Assembly (NCBI GenBank): GCA_022113835.1
Contig: JAILWY010000001.1
Coordinates: forward strand, 14,810,501-14,874,500
Origin: Atopsyche davidsoni
Taxonomy: Eukaryota > Arthropoda > Insecta > Trichoptera > Hydrobiosidae
Length of the DNA stretch: 64,000 nucleotides
Direction: 5' to 3'
The translations under genes were made by a program, and so were the position numbers. Positions 50,881-63,749 of this stretch are shown piece by piece. Each line of letters opens with the position of its first letter. Positions within the stretch are counted from its first letter, which is position 1. The notes under the pieces were generated by a model, which saw only the letters and a program-made list of their open reading frames with translations, made no database searches and had not been told where the DNA came from.

Positions 50881-53197
50881 TAAATTTACATATGAGAACA
50901 TAGAGACTATGCTTTTTGGCTTTTTGGTTGAGACTGGCTCTAAGATTTTTTACTTAGGACCAAACTATGTATTAATAAATGCATACCGATTATATCGCAA
51001 TAATATCGTACAACGCGGTTAAACTTAGTGACAGTTGGTAATGAAAACTTTTTTATTTATTTATTTTTATTTTAAATAGGTTTTCGTCGGTCCGGCCCCT
51101 TTCAAATACGCTCAGTCCCTATTACATTATACGGTCAGAGCGGACGCGCGCCATTGGGGCACATAATATATCCAATTCCGGGATGCATATGTTATGAGGG
51201 GGCGGGGTGCGTGCGAGCCCGGGAGGAAGAAGACGAGCCACTCGACATGATTTATTATTGATTAACGAGATGCCCTCTAAGTCGCATTTCAATTCGTCCG
51301 AGGCGCGATCGATCTGAAAAAAAAAAAAAAAAAAAAAAAGCACAGTGACCTAACCTAACGTTGCCCAACAGCGGCAGTCCCAATACAGTCCGTGTGCGTG
51401 ATTAAAAATTTAAAAAATTAAAAATGTGTCAAGGCTCGTTGTAAGCCGCAAATAAATATTTTAAAAATTCCGCAATTGTGTTACGTAAATATTAATTCGA
51501 AAGAAGCGAGCCGCACTGCATCGTTGAACACTTCTGAAGATTCTGTTAAAATGATCGGTTGCATTGGATAATATTGAAATCTTGCAATCCACTTTAAAAT
51601 TGATAATTTGTTTGCTAGAAATATAATTTAAATACACCCCTGACCTAGCAATTCAACCCCTGTATCGCTCGAATTGTAAATAAGAAATTGACATTTGTAG
51701 ATTCACATGGCGAGGGATGACCAGTCGTTGTGTGTGTCGAGTGTCTCGTGTACTTTCTTATATGGTTTCAGATTATAATGTATCGGACTTTGCCATTTTC
51801 TCAACAAATTCTTACCCTTTGAGAAGAATTCTGAATAATACGAGTCTAGGTTTTTTTTTTTCGCTCCGGGATCGAAGCTTTCTACATCTTTTTCAATATT
51901 TGTATTGACTATCTGTTTGTATCACTTTGATAATAAAATTAAAATTTTATACACATATGTGTTATACAAGTAGATGAGAAAAAACGTTTATAAAAAAAAT
52001 ACTTTTAAATCTTTTGAAATAGGTATATAAAATTTAGTATCAATTTTATTGGACTACTTTGTATTATGTACAAATTATTTATAATGATTCATTTTTAAGA
52101 AATAAAATTTTATCTTTATCGTCCAAAAACTGCAAGAATTGTGTATTTTTTTTATTAGTGTGGTGTTTATCGACTCATTTAATTGATACAAATTACATAA
52201 CTGATGTTAATATCTGTTGTAAATAATTATATAAAGAGAAGTTCTATGAGATACTGTTAACTTGTTTGTCATTTCATGTTCTTCGTGCTTTATCTTTTGT
52301 AAATAAACATATGTTGTCATGAGAGTTCATTCGTTGTTATATTATAAAAAAATATATATATTTTCTCGCTCATATAGCAGAACGAGATTCTTTTAATTAC
52401 TTCAAGTTTAACAATACACATTTTAATAAATTTAAAATGGAAAAAAAAATTAGATTATAGATTAAAAATATTTTTTTTTTTCAAATGCATATTTTTTATC
52501 ATATTTACTGATTTTGTTGTCTAAAGTATTCGGTGCCCCTATCGCAGAAATAAAAATAAAACAGTAGTTTTCCGGAGGCCCCGTCTGATATATGATATAA
52601 GATGGGTGGGCAGCATCATAAGTCTCGTATCATATGATTGATAACAAAACGTATCCGAGAAAGCATTGATAAACAAAGTATGAGGAAGTACGCGGCCAGT
52701 TCACGGTCGGACAGGCGAGTCCCCGCACATGAACGATCTTCCGACAATCAGTGTTACATTGTATTGAAATCAGAATAATTTCATAGCAGAACATTGCTTA
52801 GTGCTATTATTTGCTTGATGTTGTGCTGCGATGTAATTGCTAATTTAACACATGCAGCAAAACACACAAGAAATATAGAATATCGATTACTGTTGCGTGC
52901 GAATAAGTCACACACGAGTTTTTTTTGTATTAATCAAAAATATGATTTTGAAAGTTTTTGATTTATAAGATAACAAATTTTTATGGTAAAACCATGTTGC
53001 ATCGGAGTAAAAGTGTTTCATTGGTTAGGTTAGGTTTAAAACATCAACTTAAAAAATAAGGGTGTAAAATAACAAAACTGGTCCAGTACAGCTGGACGAC
53101 GGCGCGGCTCCCTGAAAATAATATATGTAGCGACGTCTGCTGTGCCACTGGCCAGAGGAGAGATATGAACGGCAAGGATTCAAAGAAAAGATATTAC
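50881..53197. other. non-coding with an island at 51100-51315 ending in a 24-base A run
   Basis: The 51.1-51.3 kb island is followed by about 24 A. On the plus strand it looks like a poly-A tail; on the minus strand it is an ideal polypyrimidine tract before CAG. 52530-52740 is also GC-richer. Nothing else stands out. Confidence 0.4.
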
Positions 53198-53287
53198 CTC
53201 TCTTATTGAAATACGTTTCCGAAACATTGGACTGGGCGGGGGTGGGTTTCTCGGAGGTGGACTCAGACGGGGGTGGCAAATATACTC
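53198..53287 (-). CDS. candidate exon, possible upstream exon of the LMO gene
   Basis: A 90-base GC-richer segment is flanked by a credible acceptor (TTTCAATTTCAG, ending at 53288) and donor (GAGAG|GTAATATC, from 53197). Two frames are open throughout. Frame 1 gives a Pro/Ser/Thr-rich peptide beginning VYLPPPSESTSEKPTP. Frame 0 contains an internal ATG and ends in codon phase 0, the phase needed to join the acceptor at 9647 of the LIM1 exon on the same strand. No known domain is recognised. The link to LMO is inference from strand and phase only, across about 43.5 kb. It could equally be a cassette exon of an unrelated transcript or chance. Confidence 0.25.
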
Positions 53288-56200
53288 CTGAAATTGAAAT
53301 GCCCAACACTACTAGGTCAAGGCCGATTAATTGGAAAATTAATACACGCACGTACTTTGTTTTTATTTTAAGATAAAATTACCAAAAGATTTTATATTTT
53401 TCTTAACAGGCAAATTTAACACCAATTTAAAAAAAATAAATTTAAAAAACACTTTTTTTTTCGATATTGTAAAGAATCACATCCAACGGTAATAAAAAGT
53501 TGAATTCAATTTTTAAAACAGTACTTGTTACTTACACTTATATTAAAAAGAATAATTTTTATTTATACTTACACTTAATGCATTTTTTTTATAATAGCTT
53601 TTGTAAAAAATATTATTTACCATACGAACATAGCTGACTCACGTATTTATTATATTTGCATATTTGAGAAATTACATAAGCTGGTACATAAAAAAATTCT
53701 GTTTTTTAAGACATGTAAGAAATCATAATTATAAAAATGTTCTAAAATATTTGATTGTGTCCACGATAGAATAAAATATTAATTACTCAATAAATAATCA
53801 TTTAAAAAAAAATCGTTTTAAAGTATATAAATTATAAGTATACATTTATAGATTATTGTGTTGTTCGGATCTTCGATTGTCATGTATAAACAAAATTTAA
53901 TACAATAAACACAATCGCGATTTGACTCCTCAATTTTCTTTACTGGGGGAACGAAAATGTTGGCAATCTCATAATTGGTTTTCACGGACGTATTTACGTT
54001 TCATTATCTCCAAATAAATCAACAGGTAAACGCCTCGTATAAATAAAGTGGGCCTAAGCCCAGGTGGGTATATCAATCCACCCACCCCACCGCAGCCCTC
54101 TATACAGTGTGACGTCTTACTAAAAACCTTACAATTTTACCAGTAATAATTTTCTCTTCATCTTTTTGTAGATTTTTTATGATATTTTAAAGAAATATTA
54201 CTCAAACTCAAATAAATTTATTAACACCCTCCATGCGACAAATTTTTTGGCAAAAAGATTTCAGGCCAACTGACATCTTATTGAAAAGACTGGTTACGGA
54301 GGAAAGCGTTGCAGTATTATAATCATAAATATATAAATATTAGTTGTAACAAAAATACAATGTTGTGAATTTATTCTATAATTTTTGGCACGACTTATAA
54401 AACTGTGTAACATTTGTTAGTAAACACGAGTCTTTAGGACAGTAGATTCCAATTTCAGATCGGTCATCGTGAACATTTTGCGGGCGTCCTGCACCCCCGT
54501 CCTGAAAGCTGTAAGCCTCTTTGTCATGGACCAAAGCAGTTTACAGAATCTCGTCCCATACAGTAAAATAAAAATATCATATTACTATTCATTCTAGTAT
54601 TTACTTTAAATATATGTTTATTAATAAATAAAAAAAATTGAAATTTATAATTCTAATACCTGGTAAATTTGATACCTGGAAATTCCAGAATTACGAATAC
54701 CTAGGTGAGCTAGAAATAACAAACATTATTTGTTTGTGAGCTGTTTTTATATTCAAAGGCTTCTTCAGAATGGTTGCTTAATTAAAAACATATCAAATAA
54801 ACATTTTATAAAAGAAAAAGACCCAGGGTATCTGTTTTTAAAATGAAAATGTTAGTATTAATAAAATAGCTAAGTTATAAATTTATCAAACATTTATTAT
54901 TTAAAAAAAATTACATAAAGTGGTACAGCCTTCTCACGAAGGCTGGGCTGTGATGATCTTGAACGGAGTACTTATATACTTAAATATTACATAAATATAA
55001 CTTTCTGAACCTGATAGAATGTAAGGTTTTCTGTAGAGGTATTACACAACACACTTAACAATGTGTGCACGTGTCTGGCTCAATATATATTTAATATGAT
55101 TTTGTTGTGTTGTGTTGTCAATTGTCTAACATGTTTGGAATCATCCTGCATATAACAAGGTCGAATTATTATACAAAATTTAATAATTCTCTAGATCAGT
55201 TCAGTCTCAAGGTCGGCGTGATTATATGGCAGGAAGTGGATGTATAACATGTGCACCGCTTCGGGGGCTTCCCCTCTCCGCACTCGCCCGCGATGGTATC
55301 GGCGCTACAATGGCCGCTGTTTTCTTTCGATTCGTTTCAAATAATTACAATTCTTTCATTTCAATATAAAATTGAATGCTCTGCCCCACCAGCGAGGGTG
55401 CTCGCCTCTCATTACAGGCAACCAGCGCGGAACACTCCTCGACTTCACGAAGCGTACTTTATTATTTCATACCCTGACACCCTATATTATTTCACATCCC
55501 GACATCGACATCCTGCTGATAATAACACGGCTGGTATATATTTTTATGGTTTGAAAAAAATAACATATTAAGATTTATATTGTGATACTGAATTAAAATA
55601 TGTAGAGCAACTTTTTAACGCGCTGATAAATTCCATTTAACCTGAGAGACGTCGCCGTAATTTTTTCCAAATATTTTTTCATTCCAATTATGTTTACTTT
55701 TAATCGACTCGCCCATGCATTGGGTGTTGTTTTATATTATTTCATTAAGTTTTCAAAAGGGCCATAGATTTTAATTTGTAACACTTCTGGCTCTCACTAC
55801 GCAAAAATGAAATAATTTGAGGGTGTACAGGATATATAAAAAAAAAAAAACAAATTAACTGTTTGTTAAACCCAAATTTTATGAATTTCAATTACTAAAT
55901 AATGTATGCTTTCCGTAAAACTAAGTAGAAAATTAGTTTCTAGAGTAATAATTGGCTGTAAATCATTTTATTTTGCAAAATATGAAGTAATTGCCCTTCG
56001 CCTAGCTAGGCGATGCCTTATTAGGGTTATTAGGCACACGTGAATACTTTCCGCTGTTTTTTTAATGCTGGCTGATTGGTTAAATTACTGGAAATTCCTT
56101 TGTAGCGGAACAAACTTTCATAATTGCCAACACGTACTCTGTATCAGGGAAACGATCGAAAGGATGGAATTCCACAAGCCCATTATATGGTCACTGATTT

Positions 56201-59200
56201 GACGGTCAGTATAAATGCACAATGCAAATTAAGCCCCCTGCACGCGGTGCGACAGACCTGACAACCGAACGGTAACTAATCAATACCTTCATTTTTTGAG
56301 CTATTTACTTGGCTATACAATAAAATTAAAAAAAGTGACTTAATTGGCCGCAAGCATCGTTGCGTGTGTAGAGCTCTTTTATAGAAAATTTATACAATAG
56401 ATAGCTATAGCGTTAAATATTATATGTTTTTTTTAATATAACAAGCATTTTTAGTTGTTTCAATATCTTGAACATGGTCCCAGTACCAAAAGCGAAACGA
56501 CTTAAGTTTAAAAAAAAAACCGCAGTGTATCACCCAAGAACGCAGCGTTTTTAGTACCAACAGTCGCCAAAACCTACATATGAATGGTTTTTTTTCTATA
56601 TTTTTTTAATTGTCACATAAAAAAAGCTAGTCCGCCATGTTGGCTCCCCGCAACGGCGTCCATTTGTTTCGATCCGTATTGAGCTCCGCGCGTCAGTCCC
56701 GACTGCTTGAATAAATCCGCGCCGGCCGGGAACAATGCACTAAGCACCGTATCCAATTTCAAGGCATATTGCATTTAATTAATGGTCTGTTTACGTCTCA
56801 AATTACCGTGGCAACTTTTAATGGCCGGCGGGCAAGTCGTGCGGGAAGGGTTGCGCCACCCCGGCGGCAAGACACGCCGAGCGTCGGACAATCGATATTG
56901 TTTATTTTAAATTATTTCGACCGCTGTCGCCGCAAGAGACGTGTTCGCACTCCGCAAGGGAGACCGCTTCCGCTGTGTGTTCACACAAATGAGCAAAAAA
57001 TATGTATAAGCCATCTACACACGGGACAACACAAGCAACAACTGAAAAATTGTTTCGGGTCTGATGATGGTTAACCGCTTTAAAGTGTCCGATTCAATCA
57101 GATGTGTCTCTCGCATCAAAAATCTGCCAAAGTTTAGATAATTTTTCGTAACACGAATAAGGGTGCTTTTCAGAAATTAGTTGATGAACATATATGAATG
57201 AAGGCAAGTATTCTCTGTGGCCATGAGATGCATGAGAGAGGGCTTAGTAAATTGGTTTCCGTTTCCCGAATTTGAATTCTTAAAGGCTAATTGAAGTAGT
57301 TTTAATTGGCCATCAAATATGAATGTACTTCGGATTGCAGATTGCAATACCGGAACCATGCAATTCAGCCCTTGTTTAAGCCAAACGTAAGCTTGAATTT
57401 GTAACATCAGCTGAATGTTTGAAAATGAGTTTTTGTTTTATTTATTAAATGGTTTATCATTTCTTTATTTAATCAAAAAATATTTAAGCATATTTTAGGC
57501 GATATTTTAAAGAGAACATTTGTCCTCCAATTCCGCTAGCAAAAAATCTTGATTTTTTTGGTGGTAGCAAAAAAACTATATCTATGTTTTAGATTTCTTT
57601 GCGATATAATTGATTGAAACTACTTTAATAGACTAAACTTTTATACATATTGTCTTTTTGAACATAATTGTATTAATTTTTCTACTAAGTATTGAATCAA
57701 ACCGTAATTTTGAAAGCCAAATCTTTAATCCACCCGAAGAGCTGTAAAGCACCGAAAAGCAAGCCTAATTCCTGGAATACGTTAATTGGAGTAATATTAA
57801 CCTGCGCTGCCCACGCACCTGTGCCTTCTAAATCTCTTCACTTCTAATTGAACAGATCGTCAGGGGCGCACTCGCGCTTCAAATGTGGTACGTCGGCCAT
57901 TATCGGGGATGAAACCGACAACCCTTTTTTACTTGATTGGCCCTCGATCCACCCCTATCGGCTGTTTGCTCTCGAATGCCCGGCCACTTGAACAAATCAT
58001 AATTTCCTTTGAAATGCGAAATCCTGTTGGATTCTGTGCTCAGAGTCCACCCCTGGGTCGAAAATCAGAACTACTGAAATTAGATTAATTATCAGCGGAG
58101 AGAAGTGTGCTCATTAAAAAGTTCATAAAAATCCACGCGCAGAGAGGAATTAACAAAAATTATCGGATTGTTAATAAAAGAAAAAAGCAATGGAGGGTTT
58201 TTTTTTTTTACAATTAATTTATTTATATTTAAAGCAGTAAATCACTTGTATTATTTGCTTTGTTTCCGTTTGCAATGTCAACGACAGATTTTTTACACGG
58301 GTCTTCTGTAAAAACTCACAACCCAAGCAGTTTTTTGAAGACACGCGGGGTGTCAATATATTGAATAAGTTTTCAACCCCCCCTTGACATAAAGTTTTCC
58401 CTATCATTAACCCCACCCCCACAACCTCCAGGTCACCGGGGACGCATCCACCATTTTATAACATTTCCGATGTATCAGTTTTAAATCGGATAAGAGACGA
58501 AAGCGTCTACGTTAATAGCCGAAGCCTAGAAATACTACGTAACTTCACAGAAATCCACAGGGAACTGGTTTCAATCATAATACTCTGTATTTTAATAACA
58601 AATATGATTAGCCAATTGGTAAGTAAATTATGGAAACGTTTTCAATCTCCCAGTTAATAAACCTATTATTTAAAAAATGTATTTATAATAATGGTATATT
58701 TAAAGTTTCGGATTTGATATTCGTCTGATATCATATACAAAACGGATGGGGGAAATCCGATTCAAGGATGGTGAACGCAAAGAGACGCTAAATAGAAGAT
58801 CGTCACAGGAATGGTCGTTAAACGGCAATATCCCGGGGGTTGTATCGACTTGCGCAATTTAAAAGTTTTTAATGCTGTTATTACATCCCTCCCTTCAGCG
58901 CCCAGCCTCTCCGCAAAACCTTCCTCATTACTGCTGCCACTCCACAGATTGATGAGACAAACCAGCCCTGGGGTAGTAGAGAAAGAAGCCAGCTTTTATG
59001 TTGACTTTTGAAATGAAATTTTTATGTCTAGTCTATGCCATCTTTGTTAATCATGAATTTCAGTATTTTATAAAAAAAACATATTCAAAATCGTGGTAAT
59101 GTAACCTCACTGATATTATACCACGAAAAATTGACACAGTACATTTGTTCACAACAGACAGGTTTAATTTTTAATACTTCATATTATAACAAATATGAAT

Positions 59201-60399
59201 ATCAAATAAGCAAGAATAAATCAACGTTACGCTTTTGTTTACTTTAAAATATTATTGATGTTATCTATATTTTTTACAAATTATATAAAACTTTTGATAT
59301 ATATTATGAGAATATATTTAAATACAATTACACGGTTTTTCTCTCTTTGATATAAAATTATCTCAAATATAATTATGCACTTATCATTTAAATATTATAC
59401 GACATTGCTTTTGAATATCGATATTTAAATGAAATTTTACTCAAAAACAACATCCGTATTTTTCCTGCAAACCTTTAGTTTCTTTCTGCAATACGTCAAT
59501 ATCCTTTAATACCTAGAGGGCTGACATTAAACAAGAGTAATGATACAGGCAAAGGGGACCATCTCGTCTTATTACTTTTTTCATAACCTCGCAGCATGTG
59601 ACTTTAAGCATTTTTTTGTAGTTCAAAGCGCTATTGGTTATTAGATATTACAAACTTATTTAATATGCTCGTAGGCCGGCGCGACACGAGCCTCCTCTGG
59701 ATTATCATCAAGCGCCACTATCTACCCACGAACACAAAAAAACTTGCCCACGGAAATTTATAACTGAATCGTTATATTGCCATATTAAGTCAAGCGGTGC
59801 GCAGTGGCGTGCTAAAACTAAAAAAAACATAAATAATTAATGATAATTACGAAATGACATCAAAAAACAGGTATAATTCCAATAACAGTACTTTAGCCAT
59901 ACAGTAATAATAATTAAAATTAATTTCAGTCATTGCAGCTAATAATCATGTAAACGAGTTTATGGCGTTGTTTTTAAGCAAAGAGGTAAATTAAAATGAG
60001 TTTATACTGTATGCGTCGTCTGATTGACATGAACTAAATATGTATTCTTGTATTGGCAGGTGTCGTCAATGTGCGATCACACTGGTGAAAAAGTAGCTTT
60101 TTGTCATATGGTTAGTAAGTAAAGTTTAAAAAACTTAGCCTTAGACAAATGTCATAAATATAACTAAATTTCGGTTTGTGAAATATTGCAAAACAGAAAT
60201 ATAAAAATTACTCAAGTAAAGTGCACCCAACGTGATTGTGAGTTAGGTCTGTTGTAATAACTATATATAGTATATACACATATTTTAGAAAACTTGACTT
60301 TGTAGATTTTGAAATATTCGTAAGAATGCTTTTTATAAGAAAAAATCAATCCTACATCCGAAGTGTTGGCGACGCCTGCTAAGTGTATTCTTTTAGCAG
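53288..60399. other. non-coding stretch
   Basis: GC-richer single-copy patches at 55230-55460, 56640-56970 (with a Pho/YY1-like GCCATGTTGG), 57780-58060 and 58800-58980. A perfect hairpin CAGCCTTC-TCAC-GAAGGCTG lies near 54927-54946 and a 14-base palindrome CGCCTAGCTAGGCG near 56000. No exon recognised. Confidence 0.45.
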
Positions 60400-60930
60400 T
60401 CGCTCGACTTCTTCGGGGTGGGTTCACGAGTTCGCCAAAGGATTCGTGAATACTTAGTGGACTGTATTGTAGGTAATTCCAAACACTTTATTCGTGTATA
60501 ATCTTTAATTTCATCAACTTTTATAAGATACTCATTTATCAATCTACAAGACACTTATTTATTATAAATTTCAGACATTTAATTTGTTATAAGATACTTA
60601 TTTAACCAATTTATATAAGACACTTATTCAGACACTTTTTAATTTCATATCGACAAGCACGCGGTTAGCGTCGTCATGTCACTCATGAGGATTTGTAAGG
60701 CCCTTGTGCAATAATCACGACAGGTACGAACATTTCGTATCCTTGCCGGAGTGAAGACGTTACTACGAACTATTAACGCGAGAAGACGACAAACACTAGC
60801 CCCATGAGGGCTCTTTCGGTCTTTTATACAGTTTAAGAACAAAGGAAGCATGTTTACAAGCACACGTGCTGAAAACATATTAAATTTAGCAATCAACGAA
60901 AATATCAATTGACCGTGTCCAGAAAATATA
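60400..60930 (-). mobile_element. possible solo LTR / LTR-leader remnant
   Basis: Read on the minus strand, a TATA box (TGTATAAAAGACCGAAAG, 60829-60812) is followed by a GC-richer stretch. Next comes an AT-rich zone with repeated ATAAGTGTCTTAT-type units (60500-60640), an AATAAA signal (60492-60487), and a primer-binding-site-like TGGCGAACTCGTGAACC (about 60437-60421). That order (promoter, poly-A signal, PBS-like sequence) is the layout of an LTR and leader. No gag/pol, second LTR or target duplication was recognised, so this is a hypothesis. Confidence 0.3.
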
Positions 60931-62691
60931 AACTTTGGTTTCCTTAGCTATTCATCATTAACTAGATCGGTCCTTACACAAAGGCATCTAGTATTTCAAC
61001 ATGTGCAAGACTTAAAATCAAAGGATATAACTTTGCGAAGTAATGACTTCCAAACCTATTTTCAAATATGAATTAGTAACACGTAATTATAAATGTCAAA
61101 TAAATCTTCATTTTTATAGGAAACTGTATCCCAATAATCCTAAGTTAATATAAAACTTAGTACTAAAAATTCATAATTACCGAGGGATAAGACCCTGGTT
61201 GGCTCGTTAAACTAGTTTAAACTTGAAGTTACGTAAGCCTAAAAAATAGAAAATATATTTATGGTCGCGTTGGTAACACGAAGTAAATGTTTAAACATCA
61301 AAAATGTTTGTAGATGATATAAGCGAATGAGGTATTATTAATAATGATAGAAAAAGTTATATTTATTGGTCATTTGTCAATCTAATAAAGATAGCTTTGA
61401 GATATAGAGCGCTCCATGGTCCATGAACTAAACGCACGCATTGATATATCACTTCAGATATGTATGGTGATTTATATTTTATATTCTATTTAATGAACTT
61501 GTACAGTGATTAGATACTCCGCCAACGCGGCAATCGCTGAACAATAACAGCTTTTAATTACTCGACGCAACCAATTATTGAAACACATGAAAGCTGCATA
61601 GATAAATATATATTCTCACCAATTAGTCCACATAAGCAGTCACTCTTTAACCTTTTTATCGAAAAAACACTTAGAGGCGTAGTGATGCGTGCAGCTAGTA
61701 CAAACCTTGAGCATCGATTCAGCAGATATGTATTATTCATCATACAAATAACTCCAAAACATTTATATCGATTGAGCATATAATAAATATCTTGATTACC
61801 TATTAGTCAAACTAAAAAAAAACACCTTTCTAAATAAGCAACTACTCAAAATATAGCAGGTTACAATGTAGTCAAGATTTCTTTGAACGTTAATTTTTTT
61901 AACGAAAGCTTATTTTTTTACAACTGAAAATTCTCACTGCTTTAATTTAAAAGGATTTATTTGTGACTTGTACTATTATCATAGAAAATTCAACACAGAA
62001 AACTACTTTTTTTTAAGCTGATGTAAATATGTCAAACAAATTTACTATAACCATATATTACAATTCAAATAAGCAGTTAACTGATTGTTAAGTATTTAAC
62101 TCGCTACTCAATTATAACTGACCAATAGGTTTTTATTTTACATTATAAGTCTAAAAAAAATATTTTTAAAAAATCAAGGAAGGTTTTTGGCTAATTGATG
62201 TGCAAATCGGTTCATTGATCTCTTCATGGGTGGTCCACTTTATTTTTTGCTATAAATTACTGTAGTATATACAATTGTGTTTTCTGTCGAGTAGGTATTT
62301 ATTCGGCAGGGTATTTTCATCATCAATATTCGCCTACCAGGTAATCTAAATACTTATTAAGTACATCAACCATTATTTCTACAGAAGATCGGATTAACAA
62401 AGTCAACGGGCTGGTTAGTAAAGGTTACGGATTGTTTGTTTATTTTCATTGAAACTCGATACCGGTGCCGTAATTAAGATCTACTCTGACGTCTTTAACA
62501 ACTTGCAGTCAGCTCACAGCCATTTTGTTTTTATATTATATTTGCTGTCAATAATATGCTTAATTAGGACTTGCGAAAATAATACGATTTCCACACTTAA
62601 TACATAATAAGTAAGCAGTTCGTTTACATTTACAAGATTAGGTACTTTGCGCTTTGTGCTGAATCGGCAAAACAGATAATTAAGAAATAAC
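60931..62691. other. non-coding stretch
   Basis: AT-rich DNA with no repeat, gene or motif I can support. Confidence 0.5.
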
Positions 62692-62695
62692 TTAA

Positions 62696-63745
62696 CCCTT
62701 TGCACTCTTTGATTTTTTTAATTTTTCCGTTTACCAACTCCGAAGTAATTATGAGATTTTTGTTAGTAAATTAGATGTTATTGTTACACAATAGCTTATA
62801 ATCATAAAACAAATTAATAACATATTTTTATGATATTGTTATGATTGTTTAGTTGTAAGGTAGTAAAAAAAAAGAGATAAGAGTCTATCAATAATTTATT
62901 TTGCGTACAATTTAAAGTTTAAATTTTATTTTGGTGTGGTATTTTTTTAAAGATTCTCCTGGATGGAGGCCCGGCTTCCTTTCACAGGTCTCGCAACAGA
63001 ATGTGCTTTCTCTTCTTCCTTCATGAACATTCCTATTGGAACACACCATGCAATTTTTATGTTTTTTCTGAGAATTAGAAAATATAAAATGACTTTTTAC
63101 ATCTAAGCGCTGAACAGTGTCACCTGTGGATAATCGCCCTGATTTTGATATCGGAGCACGAAAGTCTCCTATGAGCTCCAGTAACAATTTTTCTCTAAAT
63201 GCTTTATAGCTTATTGGATTTGCAATATTATTGCATTCTTTATACAATATATATGCATTTTCTATGGAGGTTTCTAGACCCTAGAAAAACAGTTTTCTCC
63301 ACCATTTTAATGTTTTTCGCATAAAGCAATAGGATGTTGCGTATTGGTCTGCGACAACCACCTCGCCCATATTTATATTATCTGATTAACTAACTGTTCA
63401 TAAATAACAAACATACTCGGTACCTGTTATTGTTTGCAGGGTCTTGCTACCTGACTCTTTATGGCGGCAACCGCCCGCCTCCGTCGAGTGACAAATCGTA
63501 AAAAGTGCTACATTCTCGTAAATATTTAGCTAATAATACTTTTGAATAACTTACCAAAATATCACGAAATTACTAATGTATGTCTTTCACAATACATACA
63601 AAAAAGATTTGATAAAATAAAAGTAATAACAATAATAATAAATATACTTTTGCAAAACACTGTAAAATGTCGAGCCCAGCTCGACATAGGAGTTGGCGTG
63701 AAGAAACGCGATGTCGAGTCCAGCTCGACATAGGAGTGGAAAGGG
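62696..63745 (-). mobile_element. piggyBac-like element, internally deleted, TTAA-flanked
   Basis: Both ends abut TTAA (62692-62695 and 63746-63749). Left terminus CCCTTTGCACTC and right terminus, read inward, CCCTTTCCACTCCTATGTCG form the inverted repeat. The right side carries two subterminal palindromes of the type TGTCGAG..CTCGACA (63668-63690 and 63711-63731). The 1050-base element keeps only the C-terminal part of the transposase (minus strand). TTAA duplication and CCC termini are diagnostic of piggyBac. Confidence 0.9.
62912..63379 (-). pseudogene. piggyBac transposase C-terminal pseudogene
   Basis: The minus-strand frame gives MGEVVVADQYATSYCFMRK, LKWWRKLFF, a TAG in place of the expected Trp, then GLETSIENAYILYKE and a Cys-rich tail CMVCSNRN ... 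CCETCERKPGLHPGES. In piggyBac enzymes the corresponding start motif is GGVDxxDQ with a catalytic Asp; here that Asp position is Val. The terminal zinc-binding cluster also has Ser where Cys is usual (GES for GEC). A premature stop, a lost catalytic residue and the missing N-terminal two thirds make it inactive. Confidence 0.85.
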
Positions 63746-63749
63746 TTAA

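Noticed and set aside
53020..53036. GGTTAGGTTAGG, the insect telomere motif
   Set aside because: Only two units; an interstitial telomere tract cannot be claimed. A similar CCTAACCTAAC occurs near 51348.
60212..60427. 71-codon minus-strand frame starting MNPPRRSR
   Set aside because: Overlaps the PBS-like leader; no gag motif, so not called as coding.
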